64,000 nt of DNA from Burkholderia sp. WAC0059 (GTDB lineage: Bacteria > Pseudomonadota > Gammaproteobacteria > Burkholderiales > Burkholderiaceae), in assembly GCF_002870125.1 (NCBI RefSeq), contig NZ_PNEO01000024.1:1-64000 (forward strand), in the 5' to 3' direction. The notes under the pieces were generated by a model. The model was not told the origin of the DNA and made no database searches. It saw nothing but the letters and a program-made list of their open reading frames with translations. Position 1 is the first letter of the stretch; each line of letters starts with the position of its first letter. The translations under genes were made by a program, and so were the position numbers. Shown here piece after piece: positions 1 through 8,800 of the stretch.

Positions 1-69
1 TGCCATGCCCGCTTCGGCTTGCTTCAACACAGCCACAATCTGCTCGACACTAAAGCGTTTGCGTTTCAT
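1..69 (-). CDS. IS3-family transposase OrfA, N-terminal fragment
   Basis: Partial gene running off the left edge. The 23 visible codons read MKRKRFSVEQIVAVLKQAEA then GMA, the standard opening of the small helix-turn-helix OrfA protein of IS3-family elements. OrfA binds the IS ends and is normally joined to the OrfB integrase by programmed -1 frameshifting. The start ATG at 69-67 is preceded by AAGGAG at good spacing. Only the family can be named from this fragment. Confidence 0.85.
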   Translation of the reverse strand, partial: MKRKRFSVEQIVAVLKQAEAGMA

Positions 70-144
70 CGCACGGCTCCTTTCCTTCGAAAAGTCCGCC
101 GAAAACTCGCTTACATCATGGCACTGTTTACCGGGGGCCGCTCA
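1..144 (-). mobile_element. IS3-family insertion sequence, end only (cut by window edge)
   Basis: This is one end of an IS3-family element whose body lies left of the window. Read on the minus strand it begins TGAGCGGCCCCCGG at 144, which resembles IS3-family terminal repeats starting TGA followed by a GC-rich run. A leader with a strong AGGAG ribosome site and the first 23 codons of the OrfA transposase follow. The toxin-like reading frame to the right (from 352) loses family similarity exactly at this boundary and stops at 128 inside the IS. The other end and the target duplication are not visible. Confidence 0.75.
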
Positions 145-352
145 CAGCGACAACCGCCGGATCATTGGCGTTCCAAGCAGGAAGGCTAATACCTTTTGAT
201 GTCAAAAGCTGCTCCAAAGTTGTCCCTCCGCATGAAGTCGCAATACAGCCAGCCACCTCGGCGCCCCCAACACCATTTGTATTTCCCGACCAAAATACTG
301 CTTCGCCGGGATTTGTAGCAAAGGGATTCGCTGCACTGTCTGTGGCAACAAT
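128..352 (-). pseudogene. Displaced CdiA-type C-terminal toxin module 3, truncated by IS insertion
   Basis: No start codon is present. The frame begins directly after the stop of the 134-aa immunity gene (TGA 355-353) and reads IVATDSAANPF, then 'FWSGNTNGVGGAE', 'GGTTLEQLL' and 'LPAWNANDPAVVAV'. That pattern (FWSG..DGVGGAE, GGTTLE, PAWDA.NP) matches a C-terminal module I recognise from Burkholderia and Ralstonia filamentous-haemagglutinin/CdiA proteins. The module should continue for several dozen more residues, but after 'AVVAV' (codon at 145-143) the frame enters the IS end and stops at TAA 130-128. It is therefore an orphan tip that has also been inactivated. Confidence 0.65.
338..349 (-). 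repeat. Toxin-module junction repeat, copy 4
   Basis: Minus-strand GTTGCCACAGAC, encoding VATD, sits 4 bases after an immunity stop codon and opens displaced toxin module 3. The same word opens the other displaced modules. Confidence 0.7.
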
Positions 353-757
353 TCAGTCGCAATGAAGCCGGCGTCGCTCTTCCTCGTAAAAGCATCGAAG
401 CGCCTCCGGTTCTCTCTCTATGAGACCGCTATAGTGCATCGTATCGCTAACCAGTCGTTCATACCCCCAAAGCGCTTGCAACATCCCACTTTCGCGCTCA
501 CTCTGCGAGAACACCCAATCCTCTGGCAGGCGAGGATCAGCCACTGAGAATAGATGCACAGGGAACCAATTTGGTAGGTGATGATCGTCTGCCAACAGAA
601 GTAGTATTACCCCCCGCCAAAGAGCCATGGCAAACACGTAGTATTCCCTGCGTACCGAGACAGTGAAACATGATTGTGGTGTATAGCCCAAGCCAATCAA
701 ATTGGTCGGGAGCGGCTGTCCACTGTTGCTATTACAAATTACGCGCATGATTTTCAC
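353..757 (-). CDS. Immunity protein candidate for the DSRWP-type orphan toxin
   Basis: 134-aa protein. The GTG start at 757-755 overlaps the toxin stop (GTGA), the translational coupling typical of toxin/immunity pairs; a second possible start is ATG 748. Visible features are 'MALWRGVILLLLADDHHLPNW' (split here: MALWRGV, then LLLADD, then LPNW), 'LFSVADPRLPEDWVF' and a charged C-terminus rich in E and R. The WRG...NW.P..LF.V.D.RLP.DW pattern resembles immunity-type proteins I recall next to DSRWP toxin tips in other TPS loci. It is expected to bind and neutralise the 100-residue toxin encoded just upstream. The family is recognised by pattern only. Confidence 0.6.
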   Translation of the reverse strand: MKIMRVICNSNSGQPLPTNLIGLGYTPQSCFTVSVRREYYVFAMALWRGVILLLLADDHHLPNWFPVHLFSVADPRLPEDWVFSQSERESGMLQALWGYERLVSDTMHYSGLIEREPEALRCFYEEERRRLHCD

Positions 758-1056
758 TTGAATTTGAAGTCGTCCACGGCACCGGTATTCGTGTTCATTA
801 CATAGTGGACCTCAACTCCGTTGACGTTTTGTGCCATCTTTACCCACCCCTCGGAAGCTGGCCAACGCGAATCGCCAATAGTCAGAGGCACCACAGTTCC
901 GGCTGCTGGGTCTGACATAACCTGTTGCATCGCTAGTTGCTCGTTCAGGCTATTTGGAATAGTCCGCCCTGTTGATCCTAGCCCAAGTGGTGCGTTACCT
1001 GTGGAAGCAGCGGCCCCCGTAGTGGTGTCTGTGGCAACATCCCCAAAGTGAAATGC
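754..1056 (-). pseudogene. Displaced CdiA-type C-terminal toxin module 2 (DSRWP type)
   Basis: 100 codons open in frame right after the immunity stop TAG 1059-1057, with no ATG, GTG or TTG plus ribosome site at the front. It reads AFHFGDVATDTTTGAAASTG, then NSLNEQLAMQQVMSDP, 'DSRWPASEGWVKM', 'VEVHYVMNTNTGAVDDFKFK'. The DSRWP..GWVKM..N...EVHYV.N..TG..DDFKFK signature is a short toxin tip found at the C-terminus of many large TPS exoproteins. The tip itself looks undamaged, but without an exoprotein body it can act only if recombined onto cdiA. Its biochemical activity cannot be read from the sequence. Confidence 0.65.
1027..1038 (-). repeat. Toxin-module junction repeat, copy 3
   Basis: Minus-strand GTTGCCACAGAC (VATD), 18 bases after the stop of the 239-aa immunity gene, opens displaced module 2. 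It is identical over 12 bases to the copy at 338-349. Confidence 0.7.
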
Positions 1057-1776
1057 CTAAATAACTGACCCCGTTTCAATGTAACGCCTCTTCAGGTCTG
1101 GTAATGCCGCGATGACTTTATCCAGCTCGGCCCTGCGCTTCGGAAACGTCGTCACAAAATCATCGCTCGCATACCGCTCAACAAAATCAAAATCTCCCGA
1201 CAAGATTCGAACAATACACACCATCACACCCTTATACCGCTCCATTTCGTCATAAACAATATGATTTGATGGCACATATTTAGGAGGTAAACCATTCAAC
1301 AACCTCTCCTCACCACTAAAATCAAAATACTTTTTCAGTATCAAAATACCGTCCTGAAGCGCGGCCTTTAGGACTGAGCGAGCTTCGGATATGTCGACAT
1401 ATTTATCCTCCATCTCTTTCGCAGAGGGGGCCAGCTTCATAAACAATTGCTTGTCTTTTACTATCCAGCAATGTCCACGCAAATTCTCGGGGGTATTCTT
1501 AAGGTCATCCATCAAGTGCTTAAACAGAATGACCGAAGTGGGCCCATCAGTCCCGAGAATCTGTTTGCTCAGAGCCATAGCCTTTTTATTAAAAATTGCA
1601 GTCGTTGGCTGCAGGGGAGTACTGTCACCATGTTTAAAACCAAAACACGGAGCTACCTGCAATTCCGTATGCTCCAGCGTTTTGTTTTTGAAGACATCAG
1701 ATACAAAACTCCAACCCTGAAACTCTCCCGCAACTTCTTTACAAATACCAGACAAGTCAGATTTAAACGTTCCCAT
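1057..1776 (-). CDS. Immunity protein candidate for displaced toxin module 1
   Basis: 239-aa protein using ATG 1776-1774, which has GAGG five bases upstream; GTG 1782 is an alternative. The protein is mixed charged and hydrophobic with no signal peptide or membrane segment, e.g. MGTFKSDLSGICKEV at the front, 'ILFKHLMDDLKNTPENLRGH' mid-protein and 'RAELDKVIAALPDLKRRYIE' at the end. I do not recognise a named family. The inference of immunity rests on position: it starts 8 bases after the stop of the displaced PD-(D/E)xK-like module, and immunity genes directly follow their toxins in CDI arrays. Lower GC than its surroundings is typical of such cassettes. Confidence 0.55.
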   Translation of the reverse strand: MGTFKSDLSGICKEVAGEFQGWSFVSDVFKNKTLEHTELQVAPCFGFKHGDSTPLQPTTAIFNKKAMALSKQILGTDGPTSVILFKHLMDDLKNTPENLRGHCWIVKDKQLFMKLAPSAKEMEDKYVDISEARSVLKAALQDGILILKKYFDFSGEERLLNGLPPKYVPSNHIVYDEMERYKGVMVCIVRILSGDFDFVERYASDDFVTTFPKRRAELDKVIAALPDLKRRYIETGSVI

Positions 1777-1783
1777 ACCCACC

Positions 1784-2437
1784 TCAAGGTTGACGGATAA
1801 CGAAAACAGGCGTGGGAGAGCCGGTGATGTTTATCCCGCTATTGACGGCCGCAGTACCAGTGGCTGTCGCAGTACCAGCCTGCGCAGCAGGATATACCAC
1901 GGTTTGATTGCTCGTCAGAGGTCCATTTCCGGTTTTAATCTCTATGATAGCCTGACCCGACGAGTTCAAGCTGATTGATGTTATCGGGTTACCGTTTTTA
2001 TCAACAAAACCGGTTGGCAATTGAACTGTAGCATTGGCCGGGCCACTTATAAAACAATCGGCAACACACGTCGTAGTCCCGTTGGTCAATTGCACCTGAT
2101 TTGTAACAGTAATGCCCGATTGATTGCCAATATACTGAGTGACAGCGTTCTCAGCCGCTGTACTCGCTGCATTGTTGGCTGCCACGATACTCCCCGCAGT
2201 CTGTCCAGCCAACGTTGAAGGTGCTGGTGACGAAACTTGAGTTCCCGTAACAGGATCTACGGTGAAATATCCTCCGTCGTTAGCCCTCTGGAATATCAGT
2301 GAGCCATCCGCAGCGCTTCCTGCTATCGTCAGCGAGCCGCCTCCTGGCCCTGTGACAGTACCATTAGCGTTGGTTGTGTAGCCCTCCGGCAAAGTACTCG
2401 TAGCACTATCTGTGGCAACATCGACACCAGTTTCTGC
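1784..2437 (-). pseudogene. Displaced CdiA-type C-terminal toxin module 1, PD-(D/E)xK nuclease-like
   Basis: 217 codons in frame directly after the stop of the 120-aa immunity gene, opening AETGVDVATDSATSTLPEGY. The only near-front start is TTG 2392 without a ribosome site. The body has a Gly/Thr/Ala-rich linker and a C-terminal part with 'GFVDKNGNP', 'IIEIKTGNGPLTSNQ' and 'TPVFVIRQP'. D...(I)IEIKTG..LT.NQ is the usual active-site layout (D, ExK, downstream Q) of PD-(D/E)xK nucleases, so a DNase or RNase tip is the best guess. It lacks the secretion portion and so is an orphan toxin. The opening resembles the giant protein's 'EAGVDSAGVEAVAGATDGGT', placing the switch point there. Confidence 0.6.
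2409..2419 (-). repeat. Toxin-module junction repeat, copy 2
   Basis: Minus-strand GTTGCCACAGA (VATD) 18 bases after the stop of the 120-aa immunity gene; it opens displaced module 1. It differs from the other displaced copies only in the next base (T for C). Confidence 0.7.
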
Positions 2438-2800
2438 CTATCCCCGTCCCGATTTATATTTGTCGCTTGCGATTTCCTCAATCAGCCGATGAAAATTACC
2501 CTCCCCATTCTCAAAAGAACGATCAACATCCCTAAAATAAATTCCATAAATTGGCACAGTGGCGTGATGCCTATGTAGCGCTTCCAATAAAATCCCGAAG
2601 AACATTGGATATACGCTTTTATACAATCCCTCTAAAGCAGAAGCCAATTTACCACTCGGAACAATCCACACATCCGAATCTCCGACACGAACTTCGCCAA
2701 CCCTCAGCAAATCCCCTTTGAGTGAAATCACAATCTCCCTAACATCATCCGAATAAATAAATTCGCAGATATCGAAATAGGTATTGTCAATATCTTTCAT
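2438..2800 (-). CDS. Immunity protein candidate for the C39-like toxin tip
   Basis: 120-aa acidic protein. ATG 2800-2798 overlaps the stop of the giant exoprotein (ATGA), so translation is probably coupled; upstream in-frame starts lie inside the toxin gene and are unlikely. Features: MKDIDNTYFDICEFIYSDD, 'REIVISLKGDLLRVGEVRVG', 'YPMFFGILLEALHRHHA' and a Lys/Gly-rich tail. There is no signal peptide, as expected for a cytoplasmic immunity factor protecting against an incoming sibling toxin. The family is not recognised; function is inferred from position and coupling. Confidence 0.6.
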   Translation of the reverse strand: MKDIDNTYFDICEFIYSDDVREIVISLKGDLLRVGEVRVGDSDVWIVPSGKLASALEGLYKSVYPMFFGILLEALHRHHATVPIYGIYFRDVDRSFENGEGNFHRLIEEIASDKYKSGRG

Positions 2801-5800
2801 TTGGATGGCATCACAAGTGCGCCAGATTTCCAACTACTGGCGAAGTTAGAGGGCGTCATCGTGTACTGCAATCCTGCCGGATCTTTGATAACGACGTTAC
2901 CCGCCGCATCCAGACCATCAACCATAACCCAATGTCCCACGCTTGTTAATGACTGGCCTGGGGCGTTTAGAAGCGTCATAATTGGTTGTGAACCATCACC
3001 AGTTAAATTGTTGATTACACCCTGCATTTGGCTGCTAGTCAGAGTCGAAGGGTCAAAATTCACCGCACCACCAACCATTGGTTCGCCAGTCACAGCTTGA
3101 ACCGCCTGAGCAAGTTGAGCTTCGTTTGTTACACCTGTTCCCAAAGCTTGATTTAGCGTCTGCTCGGTAACATTGGTATACCCCATGCTTTGCGCCATAG
3201 CTGCTGCGCACGTTTGCCCACAAGTAGTTTCGCCAGATTGAACAAAGGATAGCAATGGTTGCACGTCCTGAGAGGGCCACGGAGTAGTCAGATTGCCCGC
3301 TCCACCACCAGCTCCTGCAGTCTCACCTGCTACCGTTCCACCGTCTGTGGCACCGGCAACCGCCTCAACGCCGGCCGAATCCACACCCGCTTCTGCTGCT
3401 CCGGTCACACCACCCAGTACAGCGCCCACTGCCACGCTACCAGTCAATGATCCGATCGCCGTCGGATTGCCCTGTAACGCAGCCTCGATGGTATTGGTAA
3501 TATTGCTGCCGATTGCCTGTACAGTGCCCGCCAGGCCATTCTGCGCCAGCGACTGATCCAGTGCGCTCTGCGGCCCAAGACTACCCGGACCACCCACGTC
3601 ATACAGCCCGTCAAACACCTGCAGGGCGGCTTGTTGTCCCGTATTGAGAAGCGCCGATGCAAAAGCCGAGCCCGCGCTGTCCAGCCACGAGATCGCACTT
3701 TGTGCCACGCCGATCGCCTCCTTCACGTGTGATGGAGTTGCCTGATCGTTATTCAGCGACTCGTTTTCAGCCGATATCGCCGCTGCCGTCGTGTTTTGCC
3801 CAAGTGCTCCTGCTACGCCTGCGCCAGACAGCATCGAAAGCGCCGTCACCAAGGCAGACTGTCCGGGGCTCAGTGCTGCGCCGCTCGGGTCAACGCCATC
3901 GAGAATAAACGGCGTGATCGCCGCACTGGCCGCCCCGCCAATGGCCCCTCCGGCGCATCCTGTTCCTTCTGCTGCTGACGCCGCACATCCCAACGCTCCA
4001 TGTGCTGCAATATAGGCCAGCTCTCCCCCCGTCTGCCCTAAATCCTGGGTCAGCGTCGGCTCAATATTCCCAATCTCGTAAGCACCCGCCGCCGCAGCCT
4101 CGCTGGTAGCCACGCTCTCGAGATTACCAAGGAAGCTCCCACCTTCAATCGCAGTCTGTACACCAGCCGAAAGCGTTGCATCCGCTCCAATCGCCAGTGC
4201 CTCTCCAGGCAGACTCGCCGCGGTCGTGGCGCCGGCCTGGGGCACCAAGCTACCCCCGACCGTCTGCACGCCCGCCAGTTGCACCAACGAACTGGTTGCC
4301 CCCCCGGCCGTGATCGGCCCTGTAGAAAACCCGAGTCCGCTGCTCGTGTTGTATGTAATCCCGTTGGTCAGGCCTGCGGTTACTGCAGCAACCGCAGCCG
4401 ACTCAAAGGCATTCCCCCAGTCCACCGAGCCAGTTGTGAGCACCTGGCTCGTAACACTGGAAGCCAAGCCAGCCATGCCGGCCGCCAAGGCAATATTGCC
4501 CAGGCCAGCAGTTGCTGTTGCCGTTGCAGCCGCAAATGTCGTCGCCTCAGCTCCAAGTGTGGCGCCAATGGCCGCGCTCGCCGCGCCATAGGTCAGGATC
4601 GATGCCACGATGGCAATGGCCAGTGCCACAAACCCCGGCAGCCCGCCCCCCTGCGCCGTAAAGCTCGTATTCAGATTGTTACTGACCGACGTCTGCGTAA
4701 AATCCCCGCCCAGTTGCTGCTGCAACGCCGCCAGCACCTGCTGCGTGCCCGCCTCGTTCACCGTCCCGTCGGCATTGAGTTCCTGCAATGCTCCGCCGAT
4801 CTGGTTCAGCGTCTGCACGTTCAGGTTCATGTCCGCCGCACTCATGAAACCGCCCGGCTGTACCTCCGTGCCCGTCGTGTCCGTATAGCCGCCCGTCACC
4901 GAGTTCCAGATCTGCCCCACGTTGACCTGGTTCGCCTCGTTCGTCAGCGTCCCCGTGTTCACCGTGAGCGTCCCGCCCGACGAGATCGTCCCCGTGTTCG
5001 TAATGCTCCCGCCCGTCGACGCGCTCCCGAAATTCAGCGTCAGGTTCTGGCTCGCCTCGATGTTCCCGCCCGCCGACAGCGCGTTCCAGTTCTGCGGCAG
5101 GTACACCTGCGGCATCAGCGCCGTGATCGTCGGGCATACGCCCACGCCCGTCGCCGTGCACGTCGGATCAGGAATCGTCTGCTCCACGTACCACAGCATC
5201 GGCTCGGTCAGCGCGTTGATCTGCGTCTGCGTGAGCGCCGTGCCCAGTTGCAGGTTGTTCTGCTCCGCGTAGTTGATCGCGTTCTCGTAAAGGATCGCCT
5301 TTTCCTGATCCGTTACCGACATCCCTGTCGTGCCGTCGTAGGACAGCCCGTTGATGAAACTCGCCTCGCCCGTCTGCTGCAGTGCCGACTGCTGCAGCAG
5401 CAGGTCTTCCTCCTGCGGGTTGTAGTAGAACAGCGTCGTGGACGGCTGCAGGCTCGCCGGCAGTGCATTGAGCAGTTGCTGAGGTCCGAGCATCGACGCC
5501 TGCGAAGCGCCCAGCGTACCGTCGACATACGACGCCTCACCTGCCACCGGTGTGGGCAGCGGCGTGCCCACCGTGCGCGGCGTCGACAGGTTCAGGTTCG
5601 GCATGGTCAGCGGACTGAGCGAGATCACCTGCGACGGCGCGTTCACGGTCGGCGTATAGGTGTTCGCCGTCGTGATGCCGTTGATGAGCTTCTGGCCCGT
5701 CAGCGAAACCGACGTGCCCACCACGTTGCCGACGTTCTGGATCTCGCCGCCCGAGGTAATCGACAGGTTCGGCGCCTCGATGGTCGCCGCGACGTTGCCC

Positions 5801-8800
5801 ACCGGCGTGGGCGGATCGATCTCGCCGCCCACGCTCGTATACGCGCTGCCGTACAGGGCCGTACACTCGGCGACGGAGCCGCAGGCCCAGGTGTTATGAC
5901 GGATGTCGCTGCTGAAGAGGCCTGTTTCCTGCACCCATTCCGAATGCCAGTAGGCATTCAGCGTCTGGGCCTCGTTCACGACCGGGCCAGCAACGTTGAT
6001 CGTCGCGCTCGTGCCCGCCGAAATGAGGCTCCCGATGTTCGTCAGGCTGCCCGCGTTGATCTGCAGGTTGTTGCCCGCGCTGATTACGGACTGGCTGCCC
6101 GACTGCTGGTCGACATATGCCTCGCAGTAGCTTTCCTTGTAGCCGCCTGCGGTCATGCAGCCGCTGTACTGCTGCTGCGTGCCGTAGTTGTCGTGGACGA
6201 GGACGGGCGGCGGCAGATCGTTGGTGATGGAGCCCGACACGTTCAGCGTGATGTCGTTGCCGGCCACGATGTTGCCGGACGTGTTGTTCAGGCTTTGCGC
6301 GGGCGTCGTGGAGGTTGCGGTCGTACCGACCCCGCCGATCACGATGTCGTAACCGGCCAGCAGGTTGCCGTAGGTGTTGTTGATCTGGCCGGCCGCGATG
6401 ACGAGATCGTTGCCGGCGTAGATGGTCGCGTCGTCCTGGCTGTAGCTGAACGAGCTCGTGACGGGGTTGTCGCCACGCGGCTGGCCGACGGCGTAGCCGC
6501 AGTCCGCCTCCGGCACGCCCGACGCGCATCCCACCTGGGAAGAGGAGTTCTGCTGGTTGCCGCCCTCGTTGGTCAGGCTGGCGGCAGTGATATTCACGTC
6601 GTTGCCGGCGTAGAGCAGACCGGCATTGACCAGATTGCCGCCGCTCACCGTCAGATTATCGCCGGCGACGACAAGGCCGGTGGGTAATGTTGCGACCGTC
6701 GTGCCGGCTGCCGTCGGTGCCGTGGCACTCGTGTCGATCGTGAACTCGGTCGGCGTTTCCAGTTCTTCCTGTGAATTACCCACAGGAACGGCAATCGTAC
6801 CGAGCGCGGCCAGCTGGTCGAGAAACGCCGTATAGGCTGCCTGATTGACGAAGATCGTGCTCTGGCTTGCCTCGGCCGCCGGCAGGGCGCCGTTGCTGAG
6901 CGACTGGACATTGAGCGACACGTTCCCCTGGGCGGCAATCTCCCCGCTCTGGTTGGAAAGCGTGTTGGCCGTCAGCGAGATCGAGCCGCCCGCCGAAATG
7001 ACGCCGCTCGGCCCCAGTTGCTCCGTGGTCGTGGTCTCGTATTCCGTCGGCAGCGTCAGCGTGACGTTGGTCCCCTGACCCGACCCGACGAACCAGAAGG
7101 TGTTGTAATAGGGCGCACCGGTTTCCGGCTGACTTCCGGTTACCAGTTGCTGTTCATTGAACGTCACCGTCCCGGAATTGACGTCGGGCTGCTCTCCCGT
7201 GACTTCGCAGAATGCTTCGCACTCGCCATATCCGTAGGCAGCATAGTCACTCAGGGCGGTATCGGTCGCGGCTCCCGAAGGCGACAGCAGGTCGCCCAGC
7301 GTGGCCGCCATCGTTTCGGTGACTGTCCCGCCGGAATCCGTATCCCCGCCCGCATAGGCATCCCAGACGAAGGCATACGCGGCCGTCCCGACCGACCCGG
7401 ACATCAGCACCGAGGTATCGCTGATCGCCTGCGTGGTCGTCACCGAGCCCGTGGGCGCGGCCTGGTCGTTGATCACGGTGCCCGCGTTGATGGTGATGTC
7501 GTTCCCCGCGTAGATCGACCCGCCCGTGTTCTGCAGCGTCCCGCTGCCGAGATTGAAGCTGATGTCGCCCACCGCCTGGGTGGTCCCCATCTGGTTGTCG
7601 TAGGCGCTGCCCGTCACGTTCAGGGTGCCGCCCGCCTCGACCGTACCGGCATTGGTCACATTGCCGTTGATCGCGAGGTCGTCGCTCGCGTGCAGGAGCG
7701 CGCCGGCTGCGTTGTCCAGCGTCCCGTTGAAGGTCACCCCGTCGCCAATCACCTGCCCGTTGTTCGTGAAGGTGCCGCCCGTCGAGATCGTCAGCGGCGC
7801 CGATCCGTCGATCGTGCCGTTGTTGACCATGCCGTCGAGCGCGTCGACCGTCACGCCGGTGCCGCCGAAATCCCAAGTGCCGGCAATGTCGAGCGTGCCG
7901 ACGGTCAGCGCCAGTTGACCCGCCTGGCTGATGGTCCCCTGCGACATGTCGAGCGTCGCATTGGGCGCATCGATAGCGAGGTTGCCCTGCGCCAGTAGCT
8001 GGCCGCCGGCATTGTTGAATGCGTCGCCGCTTCCGCTGATCGTCAGCGCGATGTTCGACGTGGTCGATGCGCTGCCGGTCGTATTGCCGGCGAAGATGAG
8101 CCCGTTCTGGTTGTCGAGCGAGCCGGTATTGATGGTGAGACCGTTCACGCCCATCAACGAGCCGTCGCTGTTGTCCAGTGCGCCGGCCACGTTGAGCGTC
8201 GTGGTGATGCCGTTGACAAGCCCCGCGTTCGTGAAGTTCGTCGCGTCGACGGTCGTGGTGTTCGTGGAAGCCAGCGAGGCCCCTGCCTCGTCCGTCACAC
8301 TGGCCGCCGACACCAGCAGGTTACCGCCCGAGAGAATATCGCCCGCGTTGTCGAAGCTGTTCTGCGCCTCAAGAGAAGTGGTCCCCACCACGTCCACGTC
8401 GCCCGCCGCGACCGACAGGCTGTTCGATGCCTGCGCCGTGAGGTTGCCGCCCACGATGGCGGTACCCAGTACGACGTTCGCACCGCCCAGCGTCATGTTC
8501 TGGGACGATACGAGAGCGGCCTGACTGGCGTCGAGCGTGCCCTGGGCGGATACCGTCAGATTCTCCGAGGTACCCTGCTCCCCGGAGATCGTCACGTTGT
8601 CGCCCGTGAGCGAGAGCTCTCCGGCGACGGTGCTCGTGCCGCCCAGCGTGAGCGTCTGCCCCGCCGCGAGCGTCGTGTCGCCGTTTGAGGAGACACCGCC
8701 CGACACCGAAACGTTGCCACCCGTGCCCTGGATATTCACGTCTCCCATCGACGACACGCTGCCGGCGACCGAGGCGCCCTGCGCCGCCGTTATCTGCACA

